Assembly: GCF_000473085.1 (NCBI RefSeq)
Contig: NZ_AXBA01000005.1
Span: 99,262 to 163,261 of the forward strand
Source: Azorhizobium doebereinerae UFLA1-100
Lineage (GTDB): Bacteria > Pseudomonadota > Alphaproteobacteria > Rhizobiales > Xanthobacteraceae
Length of the DNA stretch: 64,000 nt
Reading direction: 5' to 3'
A program made the translations under genes and the position numbers. Below, piece after piece: positions 54,213 to 64,000 of this stretch; positions within the stretch are counted from its first letter, which is position 1; each line of letters opens with the position of its first letter. The notes under the pieces are model-generated. The model saw only the letters and a program-made list of their open reading frames with translations, was not told where the DNA came from and did no database searches.

Positions 54213-57200
54213 TCACCCCCGGGCGAGGTCGCCCAGGAGGTTGGCGGCCAGCGTCAGCTTGGAGAGCGAGAGGCCGGAGGCGGTGATGTCCTGCACCGTA
54301 GCGCGGATGCGCTCCACTTCCTTGCGGCGGCGCTCCACCCAGGCTTCCACCCCTTCGACGCCGGTGCCGCCCTGCGCCAGCACCTCGCTGGTGATCTGGC
54401 GGGTGAAGGTCTCCACCTGCCCGAGCGCCCGGTCGAGGGCGAGCCGGTCGTAATAGTCCGGCGCGGTGATGGCGCGGGCGGAGGCGACGATGTCGTCGAT
54501 GGCGAAATAGCGCCCCGCCGCGAAGAAGGTGGGCGCCGCGTCGGCGATGCTCCGCCCGCTGCGCTCGGCCAGCAGGGCGATGTCGGAACCGACCGCGAGG
54601 ACCGGCAGCACGGCGATGTCCTTCGCCAACCCATCCGGCACGCGCTGCTGCACCAGCTCCGCCACGCGGCGGTCACGCGCCACGCGCCACGTATCCGGCA
54701 GGCTGGTGTCGAGCACCCGCTTGACCTCGGCGATGGCCGCGCCATAGCGCGCCACCACCCCGGCGATGCCCTCAGCGAGGCTGACGTTGCGCAGGAACCA
54801 GATGGCCCGGCCGATCATCAGGTCCTGCACCGCCATGTAGAGGCCGAGCTGCACCTCGCCGTCCACCTGGTTGTCCAGGGCGTCGATGGCGGCGTTAAGC
54901 TGCGGCAGGCGGTAGCTGTCGCGCACCACGGCGAAGGCGTGGGCGATGCCCGCCGCGTCCGCCCCGGTCTGGTCGGCGATGCGGGTGATGCTGGCGGGCC
55001 CGCCCTGGTTGACGATGGCATTGGCAAGGCCGGTGGCGATAATCTCCCGGCGCAGACGGTGCGCCGCGATGGCGGCGGGGAAGCGCTCGCGCAGCGCCGG
55101 CGGGAAATAGGTCACCAGTTCGTCGGCGAGATAGCTGTCGTCCGGCACCTCGGAGGCCAGCAGCTCGGCATAGAGCGAGAGCTTGGCATAGGCCAGCAGC
55201 ACCGCCAGTTCCGGCCGGGTCAGGCTTTCCCCGCGCGCCCGGCGCTCCTGGATCTCCGCATCGCCGGGCAGGTATTCCACCGTCCGGTCCAGTTCGCCGC
55301 GCACTTCCAGCGCCTGCATCATGCGCTGCTGGAAGGCGAGATCCTCGGTGCCGCGCCGCTCGGCGAGCGACAAAGCGAGCGGCTGGAGATAATTGTTGCG
55401 CAGCACCAGCAGCGCCACGTCCGCCGTCATGTCGGCCAGCAGCTTCGCCCGGTCGGGCGCGGTCAGCACCCCTTCCGCCACCGGCAGCGACAAGGCGATC
55501 TTGATGTTCACCTCCACGTCGGAGGTGTTCACGCCGGCGGAATTGTCGATGGCGTCGGTGTTCAGCTTCACGCCCTTGCGGGCGGCCTCGATGCGGCCGC
55601 GCTGGGTCATGCCGAGGTTGGCGCCCTCGCCCACCACCTTCACCTTGAGGTCGGCGGCGCTGACGCGGATGGCGTCGTTGGCGCGGTCGCCCACCTGGGC
55701 ATCGCTCTCCGCCGTGGCGCGCACATAGGTGCCGATGCCGCCGAACCACAGCAGGTCGGCGGCGGCCTTGAGGATGGCGGTCATCACCTCGTTCGGCGCG
55801 GCCTCCGGCTTGGCAAGGCCGAGCAGCGCCTGCGCCTGCGGCGACAGCGGGATGCGCTTGGCGCTGCGCGGATAGACGCCGCCGCCCTCGGAGATGAGCG
55901 CGGCGTCGTAGTCCGCCCAGGAGGAGCGCGGCAGGGCGAACAGGCGGGCCCGCTCCGCATAAGCGGCGGCGGTGTCCGGCGTGGGGTCGAGGAAGATGTG
56001 GCGATGGTCGAAGGCGGCCACCAGCTTGATCGCCTTCGACAGCAGCATGCCGTTGCCGAACACGTCGCCGGACATGTCGCCGACGCCGACCACGGTGACC
56101 GGCGTCACCTGGATGTCCACGTTCAATTCGCGGAAATGGCGCTTCACCGCCTCCCAGGCGCCGCGCGCGGTGATGCCCATGGCCTTGTGGTCGTAGCCCA
56201 CCGAGCCGCCGGAGGCGAAGGCGTCGTCCAGCCAGAAGCCGTGGCGCTGGGAAATGGCGTTGGCCGTGTCGGAGAAGGTCGCCGTGCCCTTGTCGGCGGC
56301 GACCACCAGATAGGGATCGTCGCCGTCGAGCCGCACCACGTCCTGCGGATGGACCACCGCGCCGCCCTTCAGGTCGTCGGTGAGGTCCAGCAGGCTGGAG
56401 ACGAAGGTCTCATAGGCCGAGACGCCCTCCGCCTGCACCGCGTCGCGGCTGCCGCCGGCGGGCAGGCGCTTGGGCACGAAGCCGCCCTTGGCGCCCACCG
56501 GCACGATGACGGCGTTCTTCACCTGCTGCGCCTTCACGAGGCCCAGCACCTCGGTGCGGAAGTCCTGCGGCCGGTCCGACCAGCGCAGCCCGCCGCGCGC
56601 CACATGGCCGAAGCGCAGGTGCACGCCCTCCACCTGCGGGGAATAAACGAACACCTCGTAGAGCGGGCGCGGCAGCGGCAGCCCCTCCACTTTGGCACTC
56701 TCATACTTGATGGCGATGGCCGGCTTCACCTGCCCGTCCGGCCCGGCCTGATAGAAGGTGGTGCGCAGGGCAGCGTCCACGAGGTTCACGAAGCGGCGCA
56801 GAATGCGGTCCTCGTCCAGGCTCGACACCTCGGCGAGCGCGGCCTCGATGGCCGCGCGCAGCGGCGCCTCGCGGGCGGCACGCGCCTCGGGCGCGGGGTC
56901 GCGGGCGGGATCGAAGCGGGCGTGGAACAGCCGCGCCACCTTCTCCGCCACCGGCGCATGGCGCACCAGGGTGGTCCACAGATAGTCCTGCGAGAAGGCA
57001 AGGCCCGCCTGGCGCAGGTAGCGGGCGAGCGCGCGCACCAGCGCCACCTCGCGCCAGGCGAGCTGGGTGTCGAGCACCAAAGCGTTGAAGCCGTCGTTCT
57101 CCGCCTCGCCGCGCAGCACGGCGGTGAGCAGGTCCTCCAGGCGCTCGGCCGAGCCCGACACCTCGATGGTGCCGCCGTCGGCCCGCTCCAGGCTCATCTC

Positions 57201-59060
57201 GTGCACCCAGCCGCGCGCGGCGGGTGCCCCGCCGGCACGGGCGGCGGTGGCGATGCGGTAGGAGCTTTCGTCGATGGCGCGCAGGCCCATGTTCTCCAGC
57301 GTCGGCACCCGCTGCGACAAAGGCAGGGGGCGGCCGAAGGAGATCAGGCGCAGCGAGATGCGGGTCGAAAGGTCGCCGGGCCGGCGGTAGAAATCCAGCG
57401 CCACCGGGCGGGCCTCGGACAGCCGCTCCATGCGGGCGATGTCCTCCACCGCCGTCTGCACCCCATAGGCGGCCACATAGCCGGCATCGAAGGCGGCGCC
57501 GTAACGCGCGATCAGCGCCTGGGCCTCGGCGGCGCCGTGGGTGGCCAGCAGCGCTTCGCGCAGGCGGTCGGACCAGGTGAGGGCAAGCCGGGCGACCTCC
57601 TTCTCCAGCGCCGCCCGGTTCACCTCGGGCGTGCGGCCTTCCTGGCGGCCGATGATGTAGTGCACGCGGGTGAGCGGCAGGTCATGCAGGAAGACCGGCT
57701 CCACCGTCGCCACCTGCCCGGAGAACACCTGGGCGAGATAGGCGCCGACGCGCTGGCGCAAGGCGGCGTCGAAGCGCTCGCGCGGCGCGAACACCAGCAC
57801 GGAGACGAAGCGGTCGAACGCATCCACCCGCGGCAGCACCCGCACCCGCGGCCGATCGTAGAGCGAGAGGATGTCGAAGGCATAGGTCTGCAGCGTATCA
57901 GCGTCGATCTGGAACAGGTCGTCGCGCGGATAGGTCTCCAGCACGGTGGAGAGCGCCTTGCCCGAGTGGCTGTCGGGCACGAAGCCCGCCCAGTCCATCA
58001 CCGCCTCCGCCTTGTGGCGCACATAGGGGATCTGCATCACCGAATGCGTGTAGGCGGTGGAGGTGAACAGGCCGATGATCCTGAGCTCGCCGGTGAGCTG
58101 GCCCTCGGCGTCGTGCAGCTTCACGCCCACATAGTCGAGGAAGGTGCGGCGGTGGACGCGCGAGCGCAGGCTCGACTTGGTGATGATGAGCGGCTGGCCA
58201 CCGGACAGGAACTGGCGGATCTCCGGCGTGGTGACCACGGGGGCTGAGCCGAGGCGCAGTTCGTGCACCGCCGGGTCGCGCAGCACGCCGAGGCCGCTGT
58301 CGGCCACCGCCTCCAGGCCGCCTTCGGCGGTCAGCGCATAGGCACGCACGCCGAGGAAGATGAAATTGTCGGCCACCAGCCATTCCACGAGGTCGGCGGC
58401 CTCTTCCCGCTCGACCACCGGATACGGGCATTTCTCGCGCCGATAGGTCTTCGAGACCTCATGGACGCGGCTGCGCATGGCATGGAAGTCGCGATTGGCG
58501 GCGCGCACGTCGGCCAGCACCTGGAGCAGCGCGGCGCGCAGTTCCGCTTCCGCCTCCGGCCCGCTCAGCGCGGGGATGTGCAGGTGGATCAGGCTCTCGC
58601 GCTTGAGGCCGCGCGCCACGGCGGCGGCAAGGTCCGCCTCCAGGGCGCCGGCGCCGCTCGCGCCGCGTTCCAGCGCGAAGATGGGATGGGCCACAAGGCT
58701 CAGGTCGAGGCCCCGGTCGGCCAGTTCGCCGGCGACGGAATCGAACAGGAACGACATGTCGTCATTGATCGTCTCGACCACCGTGATGGCCGGCTGTCCC
58801 GGCAGGCTGGGGGTGAAGACATGCACGTCGCTCTGGCCCGGCTGGTGGGCGAGCAGGTGCGCCCAGGCCGTGCGCGACAGGTCGGCGATGGCCTCGGGGA
58901 GCAGCGTGTCCACGTCTTCCGGAGCGGCGGAGCCGAACAATTGGCGGGTGAAGGCCTCCGGCACGCGGGCACCGTCCGCCTTGAGCAGGCTCACCGCCAC
59001 CGAGAGGCGGGCCTGGGGCCCGAAGGAGGCATCGGAACCCTGGCTTCCCTGGATATTCAT
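54213..59060 (-). CDS. NAD-specific glutamate dehydrogenase, large (about 180 kDa) class
   Basis: The start at 59060 has a strong AGGAGAGG site and gives 1,615 residues, normal for the GDH180 class. It interconverts glutamate and 2-oxoglutarate plus ammonia with NAD. The N-terminal half (about 1-650) holds regulatory ACT-like regions. The catalytic domain (about 700-1200) has LRFGHVARGGLRWSDRPQDF, the conserved PVGAKGGFVPK and VVGVGDMSGDVFGNG. The C-terminal part is helical. Usually used in the catabolic direction. Confidence 0.96.
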   Translation of the reverse strand: MNIQGSQGSDASFGPQARLSVAVSLLKADGARVPEAFTRQLFGSAAPEDVDTLLPEAIADLSRTAWAHLLAHQPGQSDVHVFTPSLPGQPAITVVETINDDMSFLFDSVAGELADRGLDLSLVAHPIFALERGASGAGALEADLAAAVARGLKRESLIHLHIPALSGPEAEAELRAALLQVLADVRAANRDFHAMRSRVHEVSKTYRREKCPYPVVEREEAADLVEWLVADNFIFLGVRAYALTAEGGLEAVADSGLGVLRDPAVHELRLGSAPVVTTPEIRQFLSGGQPLIITKSSLRSRVHRRTFLDYVGVKLHDAEGQLTGELRIIGLFTSTAYTHSVMQIPYVRHKAEAVMDWAGFVPDSHSGKALSTVLETYPRDDLFQIDADTLQTYAFDILSLYDRPRVRVLPRVDAFDRFVSVLVFAPRERFDAALRQRVGAYLAQVFSGQVATVEPVFLHDLPLTRVHYIIGRQEGRTPEVNRAALEKEVARLALTWSDRLREALLATHGAAEAQALIARYGAAFDAGYVAAYGVQTAVEDIARMERLSEARPVALDFYRRPGDLSTRISLRLISFGRPLPLSQRVPTLENMGLRAIDESSYRIATAARAGGAPAARGWVHEMSLERADGGTIEVSGSAERLEDLLTAVLRGEAENDGFNALVLDTQLAWREVALVRALARYLRQAGLAFSQDYLWTTLVRHAPVAEKVARLFHARFDPARDPAPEARAAREAPLRAAIEAALAEVSSLDEDRILRRFVNLVDAALRTTFYQAGPDGQVKPAIAIKYESAKVEGLPLPRPLYEVFVYSPQVEGVHLRFGHVARGGLRWSDRPQDFRTEVLGLVKAQQVKNAVIVPVGAKGGFVPKRLPAGGSRDAVQAEGVSAYETFVSSLLDLTDDLKGGAVVHPQDVVRLDGDDPYLVVAADKGTATFSDTANAISQRHGFWLDDAFASGGSVGYDHKAMGITARGAWEAVKRHFRELNVDIQVTPVTVVGVGDMSGDVFGNGMLLSKAIKLVAAFDHRHIFLDPTPDTAAAYAERARLFALPRSSWADYDAALISEGGGVYPRSAKRIPLSPQAQALLGLAKPEAAPNEVMTAILKAAADLLWFGGIGTYVRATAESDAQVGDRANDAIRVSAADLKVKVVGEGANLGMTQRGRIEAARKGVKLNTDAIDNSAGVNTSDVEVNIKIALSLPVAEGVLTAPDRAKLLADMTADVALLVLRNNYLQPLALSLAERRGTEDLAFQQRMMQALEVRGELDRTVEYLPGDAEIQERRARGESLTRPELAVLLAYAKLSLYAELLASEVPDDSYLADELVTYFPPALRERFPAAIAAHRLRREIIATGLANAIVNQGGPASITRIADQTGADAAGIAHAFAVVRDSYRLPQLNAAIDALDNQVDGEVQLGLYMAVQDLMIGRAIWFLRNVSLAEGIAGVVARYGAAIAEVKRVLDTSLPDTWRVARDRRVAELVQQRVPDGLAKDIAVLPVLAVGSDIALLAERSGRSIADAAPTFFAAGRYFAIDDIVASARAITAPDYYDRLALDRALGQVETFTRQITSEVLAQGGTGVEGVEAWVERRRKEVERIRATVQDITASGLSLSKLTLAANLLGDLARG

Positions 59061-59173
59061 CACACCTCTCCTGGGGCTCTTGCGAACACCCCGATTTGAG
59101 CGATCCTCATCCCCTCCGGGAGGCCATGGGTCTGAGCCCAAGGCGCGACAAAAGAATGACGAGGTCCCCCTCA

Positions 59174-59917
59174 ATGGCGAAGAAGATGACGCCCGCCACG
59201 ACGGCGCGCAAGCCCGCTGAAAACCTTGATAAACCTGCCCCCTTGCGCGCCGCGCCTGCAAAAGAGGCAACTGCCGGACGGTTGAAGGCTACCGCGAAAT
59301 CCCCACCCCCGGCCCGGCGCCCGACAGCGCCCGCCGCCGCGCAGGCGGCCAAGGCGGAGCCCGCCATCGCCCTCGACCTGCCGCCCGCGCCGCTGGACGC
59401 GCCGACCCGGGCCTATTTCGACAAGTGCCTGGAGAAGATCGGCTTCGTGCCGAACGTGCTCCTGGCCTATGCCTTCGACATGGCCAAGCTCGGCGCCTTC
59501 GCCGCCATGTATAACGACCTCATGCTCGCGCCCTCCGGCCTGTCGAAGCTGGAGCGGGAGATGATCGCGGTGGCCGTTTCGGCGGTGAACCGCTGTTATT
59601 ATTGCCTCACGGCTCATGGGGCGGCGGTGCGCGCGCTCTCCGGCACACCGGAGCTGGGCGAGCAGATCGTCATGAACTACCGCGCCGCCCGGCTCGACGC
59701 CCGCCAGCGGGCGATCCTCGACTTCGCGGTGAAGCTCACCGAGACGCCGCACCTGGTGGAGGAGGCGGACCGCGCCGCGCTGCGCGCGGCGGGCCTGTCC
59801 GAGCGGGACATCTGGGACGTGGCGGCGGTGACCGGCTTCTTCAACATGTCGAACCGCGTCGCCAGCGCCACCGACATGCGCCCCAATGCGCAATACCACG
59901 CCCAGGCGCGGGGTTGA
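59174..59917 (+). CDS. AhpD-like / carboxymuconolactone-decarboxylase-family protein
   Basis: The start at 59174 gives 247 residues. A Lys/Ala/Pro-rich N-terminal segment (about 1-70) precedes an all-helical AhpD-type domain with the redox motif EREMIAVAVSAVNRCYYCLT (CxxC, then His in TAHG). Members reduce peroxides using a lipoyl or thiol partner. The long basic N-terminus is unusual. Divergent from the giant glutamate dehydrogenase gene (113-bp gap). Confidence 0.85.
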   Translation: MAKKMTPATTARKPAENLDKPAPLRAAPAKEATAGRLKATAKSPPPARRPTAPAAAQAAKAEPAIALDLPPAPLDAPTRAYFDKCLEKIGFVPNVLLAYAFDMAKLGAFAAMYNDLMLAPSGLSKLEREMIAVAVSAVNRCYYCLTAHGAAVRALSGTPELGEQIVMNYRAARLDARQRAILDFAVKLTETPHLVEEADRAALRAAGLSERDIWDVAAVTGFFNMSNRVASATDMRPNAQYHAQARG

Positions 59918-59944
59918 GGATGCGGGGTTGAGGTCGCGAGGCTG

Positions 59945-59984
59945 GCCGCGCCGGGCCGGCCTCGGCGGCCCGGCGCGCGGCTTT
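59945..59984 (+). terminator. Hairpin terminator after the AhpD-like gene
   Basis: A 13-nt GC arm (59945-59957) pairs with 59967-59981 with a 2-nt bulge, followed by TTT. Confidence 0.55.
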
Positions 59985-60105
59985 ATGCGCTTCCGCCGTC
60001 ATGCTACCCCGCCGGCCGGCGATCTGCGATAAGGCACGGGTGACGGTCCGTCGTCCGGCACGGCGCGGGATCGCGCGGCCGGTTCCAACCGAGTGGATTG
60101 AGCAT

Positions 60106-61020
60106 ATGGCAGGACCCAGCGGCTACGGTCAGGACACGGCGGGACACGGGACGGCCCACATGGCCAACCCGGACGACATCATCCCGCGTGACATCCGCTT
60201 CGGGATCCTCGGCAACGCCCAGCGCCACTGGCTGGAAGACGATATCATCAAGACGGTGCTGATCGACGGCCTCTCGGTGTTCCTGCCGGAGGGCGAGCGC
60301 TTCTTCATCCGCTCGCTGAAGCACTATGCGGCCAAGATGCCGGACCGCCAGATGGCCGCAGAGATCAACGGCTATGCGGTTCAGGAAGCCTTCCATACCC
60401 GCGAGCATGAGGAATACAACCGGGCGATGATGTCGCTCGGCTATGACGTCGAGGCGATGGAGAAGCCGATCCGCTTCGGCTTCGAGGTGGTGAAGAACCC
60501 GCTGCACCGGCTGGCCATCACCTGCGCCATCGAGCACATGACCGCCACCCTCTCCACTCTGACGCTGCGCCATCCCGACCTGCTGGACAAGGCCGCCCCG
60601 GCCTATCGGCGGCTGTGGATGTGGCACGCGCTGGAGGAGCTGGAGCACAAGGCGGTGGCGCTCGACGTGCTCCAGGCGGCGACGCCGGAGATGTCGCGCT
60701 GGCAGCGCTACATGCTGCGGGTGCTGGGCATGAACGGCACGCTGCTGCCGTTCCTGGTCATCTTCCTGCGCAACGTGCCGATCTATGCCCGCGCCGACGG
60801 GGTGAAGACCGGCCTGCGCTTCTGGCTGCGCTTCATCTGGGTGACGCTCGGCTATCCCGGCTACTGGCGGCGCTGCCTGCCGAACGTGCTGCGCTACTAT
60901 CTGCCGGGCTTCGACCCGCGCAACAGCGACGATGCCGAGCTGATGCGCAAGGGGCGGGAGTGGCTCGCCAACGACATGCCGCCGGGCAGCGGCGCCGCGC
61001 CCGCCGGCAAGGCCGGCTGA
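60106..61020 (+). CDS. Predicted di-metal hydrolase (ferritin-like, PF10118 type)
   Basis: The start at 60106 is tentative (weak ribosome site); 304 residues, or 286 from the ATG at 60160. Conserved acidic and His residues in LPEGERFFIRSLKHY, QEAFHTREHEEYN, CAIEHMTA and HALEELEHKAVALDV form a di-metal four-helix site. The family is annotated as metal-dependent hydrolases with no defined substrate. A hydrophobic stretch about 215-245 may associate with membrane. The methyltransferase gene follows after 10 bp. Confidence 0.8.
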   Translation: MAGPSGYGQDTAGHGTAHMANPDDIIPRDIRFGILGNAQRHWLEDDIIKTVLIDGLSVFLPEGERFFIRSLKHYAAKMPDRQMAAEINGYAVQEAFHTREHEEYNRAMMSLGYDVEAMEKPIRFGFEVVKNPLHRLAITCAIEHMTATLSTLTLRHPDLLDKAAPAYRRLWMWHALEELEHKAVALDVLQAATPEMSRWQRYMLRVLGMNGTLLPFLVIFLRNVPIYARADGVKTGLRFWLRFIWVTLGYPGYWRRCLPNVLRYYLPGFDPRNSDDAELMRKGREWLANDMPPGSGAAPAGKAG

Positions 61021-61030
61021 GGGACCCGCC

Positions 61031-61849
61031 ATGGCCAGCCCCGTCTTCACCCGCATGCTCGACGCCATCGACCACGGGGCATTCCCACGCACCCGCAAAT
61101 GGGCGTGGCGCGGCCTCTACGACATGCTGTCCTGGTTCTGGCGCGACGACGACTGGCGCTTCATGAACTACGGCTTCGTGCCGGACGGCGCGCCGTTTCC
61201 GCTCAGGCCGGAGGACGAGCCCGAGCGGGCCTTCATCGGCCTCTACCAGCAGGCCGTCGAAGGACTGCCGGTGGCCGGCGCCCGCGTGCTGGAGGTCGGC
61301 TCGGGGCGCGGCGGCGGCGCGCGCTACGTGGCGCGCTACTGCGCGCCGGCCGTGGTGGTCGGCCTCGATTACTCGCCGCAGACGGTGCAATTGGCGCGGC
61401 GGCTGAACGGCGACACGCCGGCGCTTTCCTTCCAGACCGGCGACGCCGAGCGGCTGCCGTTCGCCGACGGCGCGTTCGACATCGTCGTGAACATCGAATC
61501 CTCGCACTGCTACGCCGACGTTCCCGCCTTCGCCCGCGAAGTCGCGCGGGTGCTCAAGCCGGGCGGCTGGTTCACCTTCGCCGACATGCGCGGCAAGGCC
61601 ATGGTGGCCGAGCTGGACCGCCAACTGGCGGCGCCGGGGCTGGAGCTGGCGGCGGCGCGCGACCTGTCGGCGGGCGCCGTGGCCGCGCTCGATGCCGCCG
61701 AGGCGCGCAAGCGCGCGCGCATCGGCCGGGTGTGGCTGATGCAGCGCTTCATGGCCGAGTTCGCCGGCGCCCAGGGATCGATGCTCTACAAGGGGCTGGC
61801 CAACGGCCAGGTGGCCTACGTGGCCCGCCGCTACCGCAAGGCGGCCTGA
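61031..61849 (+). CDS. Class I SAM-dependent methyltransferase
   Basis: The 272-residue enzyme has motif I VLEVGSGRGGGARYVA (about 86-101), GLDYSPQTVQLA, GDAERLPFADGAFDIVVNIE and LKPGGWFTFADM, all typical of Rossmann-like SAM methyltransferases. Its nearest pattern is that of lipid or polyketide methyltransferases, but the substrate is not determinable. Operon with the di-metal hydrolase upstream suggests both act on one, perhaps lipid-like, compound. Confidence 0.88.
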   Translation: MASPVFTRMLDAIDHGAFPRTRKWAWRGLYDMLSWFWRDDDWRFMNYGFVPDGAPFPLRPEDEPERAFIGLYQQAVEGLPVAGARVLEVGSGRGGGARYVARYCAPAVVVGLDYSPQTVQLARRLNGDTPALSFQTGDAERLPFADGAFDIVVNIESSHCYADVPAFAREVARVLKPGGWFTFADMRGKAMVAELDRQLAAPGLELAAARDLSAGAVAALDAAEARKRARIGRVWLMQRFMAEFAGAQGSMLYKGLANGQVAYVARRYRKAA

Positions 61850-61954
61850 AGCCGGGGCGCTGCGGCCGGCGGCGAAACGTCCTCCTTGGGCATGCGCCCT
61901 GCCGGCGCGACGGCCATGCTATATTCAGGCGGATATATCATGGAGGCCTGTCCC

Positions 61955-62485
61955 ATGCGCCGCTCCCGGCTGCCCCTGCTGATCCTCGGCTTCGCCCTTG
62001 TCCAGCCGCTGCTCCTGCCCGCCGCCGCCGCGGCGGCCGAGGGGTCCGGCTGCGCGGCCGCCGCCTGGCCGCTGGAGGCGGAGGGGGCGCGGCTCCAGGC
62101 CGCCGGCCTGCCGCGCCTCGCCAGCGGCGCGACGCTCGCGGCGGACAGCCCCACCGCCTTCGCCCTCGCGCTTGTCCCGGCCGGCGAGGCGGGCCTGCCG
62201 ACGCCGCCGGAACGGGCTTCGGGCGCGGGCTTCGCCGGCTTCGTGCGGCTCGCCCCGCCGCGGCAGGACGGCGTGCTGCAGATCACCCTCGACCAGGGCG
62301 CCTGGATCGACCTGGTGCAGGACGGCAAGCCACTCAAGCCCACCGCCTTCACCGGCGTGCGCGACTGCCCGCTGGCGCGCAAAAGCGTGCGGTTTTCCCT
62401 GAAGGCCGGCGATGCCCCCGTGCTGCTCCAGGTCAGCGGCGCGGCCGCCGATACGCTGCGCCTCGCCCTGACCGCAGCGCCGTAA
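61955..62485 (+). CDS. Secreted protein of unknown function
   Basis: The start at 61955 is chosen because GGAGG lies 7 nt upstream; 176 residues. The signal peptide (RRSRLPLLILGFALVQPLLL) is cleaved near AAAAAAEG. Two Cys residues (GCAAAAW and RDCPLAR) could form a disulfide. The pattern is a beta-rich periplasmic domain (DGVLQITLDQGAWIDLVQDG). I do not recognise a family. Confidence 0.65.
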   Translation: MRRSRLPLLILGFALVQPLLLPAAAAAAEGSGCAAAAWPLEAEGARLQAAGLPRLASGATLAADSPTAFALALVPAGEAGLPTPPERASGAGFAGFVRLAPPRQDGVLQITLDQGAWIDLVQDGKPLKPTAFTGVRDCPLARKSVRFSLKAGDAPVLLQVSGAAADTLRLALTAAP

Positions 62486-62673
62486 CCACACTGCTGCACC
62501 GCCAAATACAGGAATCGATCATACGTTCATATCTTCACCGTTTGATCTATTGACGACAGCCATTCCTACCGTGCTACGGTCGCTGCCAACATAAGCGCTA
62601 ACCATTAAGGCGCGTTCCAAGGGAGTACGCCAGAACCGCCGTGCGGTCTGGCGCAAACGCAAGCGAGGCGCCC
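62486..62673 (+). promoter_or_regulatory. Leader of a liv-type ATPase operon with hairpin
   Basis: AT-richer DNA at 62500-62610 with a TTGACG -35-like element (about 62553) marks a probable promoter; the -10 is not clear. A 10-bp hairpin (62629-62639 with 62643-62652, one bulge) follows. It argues against a GTG at 62641 as start, because that codon would lie in its loop. Confidence 0.4.
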
Positions 62674-63448
62674 GTGGCGATTCCGGACACTGTCTCAGAC
62701 GTGCCCTATATCGTTGAAGCTGAAGGTCTCACCAAAGAGTTCAAGGGGTTCACCGCGGTCAAGAACGTGAACCTCAAGATTCGCCGCCACACCATCCACG
62801 CCCTCATCGGGCCCAATGGTGCCGGCAAGACCACCTGCTTCAACCTCATCACCAAGTTCCTGGAGCCGACCCGCGGGGCGATCCGCCTCAACGGGCGCGA
62901 CATCACCCGCACCAAGCCCGCCGACGTGGCGCGGCTCGGCATGGTGCGCTCGTTCCAGATCTCCGCCACCTTCGGCCACCTCACCGTGCTGGAGAACGTG
63001 CGCGTCGCCCTCCAGCGCAAGCTCGGCACCTCGTTCCATTTCTGGGCCCCGGAAGGCGCGCTCGACGCGCTGAACGAGCGCGCCATGGAACTGCTGGAGG
63101 AAGTGGGGCTCGCCTCCTACGCCCAGCACCTGGCGGTGGAACTGCCCTACGGCCGCAAGCGCGCGCTGGAGATCGCCACCACGCTGGCGCTGGAGCCGGA
63201 GATGCTGCTGCTGGACGAGCCCACCTCCGGCATGGGCCGCGAGGACATCGCCCGCACGGCGGAGCTGATCAAGCGCGTGTCCGCCAACCGCACCGTGCTG
63301 ATGGTGGAGCACAATCTCTCCGTCGTCGCCGACTTGTCCGACACCATCACCGTGCTGGCGCGGGGCGAGATCCTCACCGAGGGTCCGTATGCGGAGGTGT
63401 CGAAGAACCCGCAGGTGGTCGAAGCTTACATGGGCACGGGGCACGGTC

Positions 63449-63456
<8 letters not shown>
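62674..63456 (+). CDS. Branched-chain-type ABC transporter ATP-binding protein, LivG type
   Basis: The GTG start at 62674 has GAGG 6 nt upstream; 260 residues. Walker A GPNGAGKTTCFNL, signature region LPYGRKRALEIATTL, Walker B LLLDEPTSGM and switch VEHNLSV are present, ending in GHGHG. As in many LivG proteins the signature is YG-type rather than SGGQ. It overlaps the LivF-type gene by 8 bp. The permease and binding-protein genes are presumably beyond the window. A second, separate Liv-type system from that at 10-15 kb. Confidence 0.9.

Positions 63457-64000
<544 letters not shown>

Noticed and set aside
54117..58247. Rightward open frame of about 1,376 codons opposite the glutamate dehydrogenase gene
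   Set aside because: Antisense shadow; composition is His/Gly/Arg/Gln-rich without any domain, while the minus strand encodes a complete NAD-GDH.

Overview
The window is a GC-rich (roughly 70 %), tightly packed bacterial chromosome segment. The gene families point to an alphaproteobacterium of the Hyphomicrobiales (Rhizobiales): an FtsZ with a long Pro-rich linker and the tail [12 protein letters not shown], a DNPR-type (meso-DAP) MurE, a 180-kDa-class NAD-glutamate dehydrogenase, RNase P RNA beside the division cluster, and CtrA-like TTAA-N7-TTAA DNA. Xanthobacteraceae would fit, but that is a guess; no rRNA or tRNA gene is present to settle it.

Layout. 1-1465: 3' part of a hybrid histidine kinase. 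1466-2082: repeat-bearing spacer. 2083-7704: GntR regulator divergent from a spermidine/putrescine-type ABC importer with a PuuE-like deacetylase, with three TGTGCACA operators between them. 7777-14802: opposing operon with a branched-chain-amino-acid-type importer (including a LivM-LivG-LivF triple fusion), a cytosine-deaminase-like amidohydrolase and an amidase. Together these look like uptake and stepwise hydrolysis of small nitrogen compounds of unknown identity.

15221-42067: the division and cell-wall (dcw) cluster, split in two back-to-back halves. mraZ-rsmH-ftsL-ftsI-murE-murF-mraY runs leftward (23791 to 15651). ftsW-murG-murC-(MNT/HEPN, CDF transporter)-murB-ddl-ftsQ-ftsA-ftsZ-lpxC runs rightward (29034 to 42067). 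djlA-like, ampD-like, rnpB, an LVIVD-repeat protein and a flavin monooxygenase lie between. Inverting about 15.63-29.0 kb would restore the usual order, except that murD is missing. The mraZ control region carries five TGGGN-type boxes at an exact 10-nt period (an MraZ operator) and a CtrA-type site.

42170-45785: MBL-fold hydrolase, bamD, recN. 45860-46658: SRPBCC/ArsR pair with two matching palindromes. 46905-49269: a two-gene unit with a small EACC1-like protein and a membrane-anchored caspase-like protease with coiled-coil and Sel1/TPR-like regions, the best candidate here for a little-described conflict or cell-death system. 49332-54098: TetR, two SDRs, ArfB, a small secreted protein and an MFS transporter. 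54213-61849: giant NAD-GDH, AhpD-like protein, di-metal hydrolase and methyltransferase. 61955-64000: a secreted unknown and the start of another Liv-type ATPase pair, cut by the window edge.
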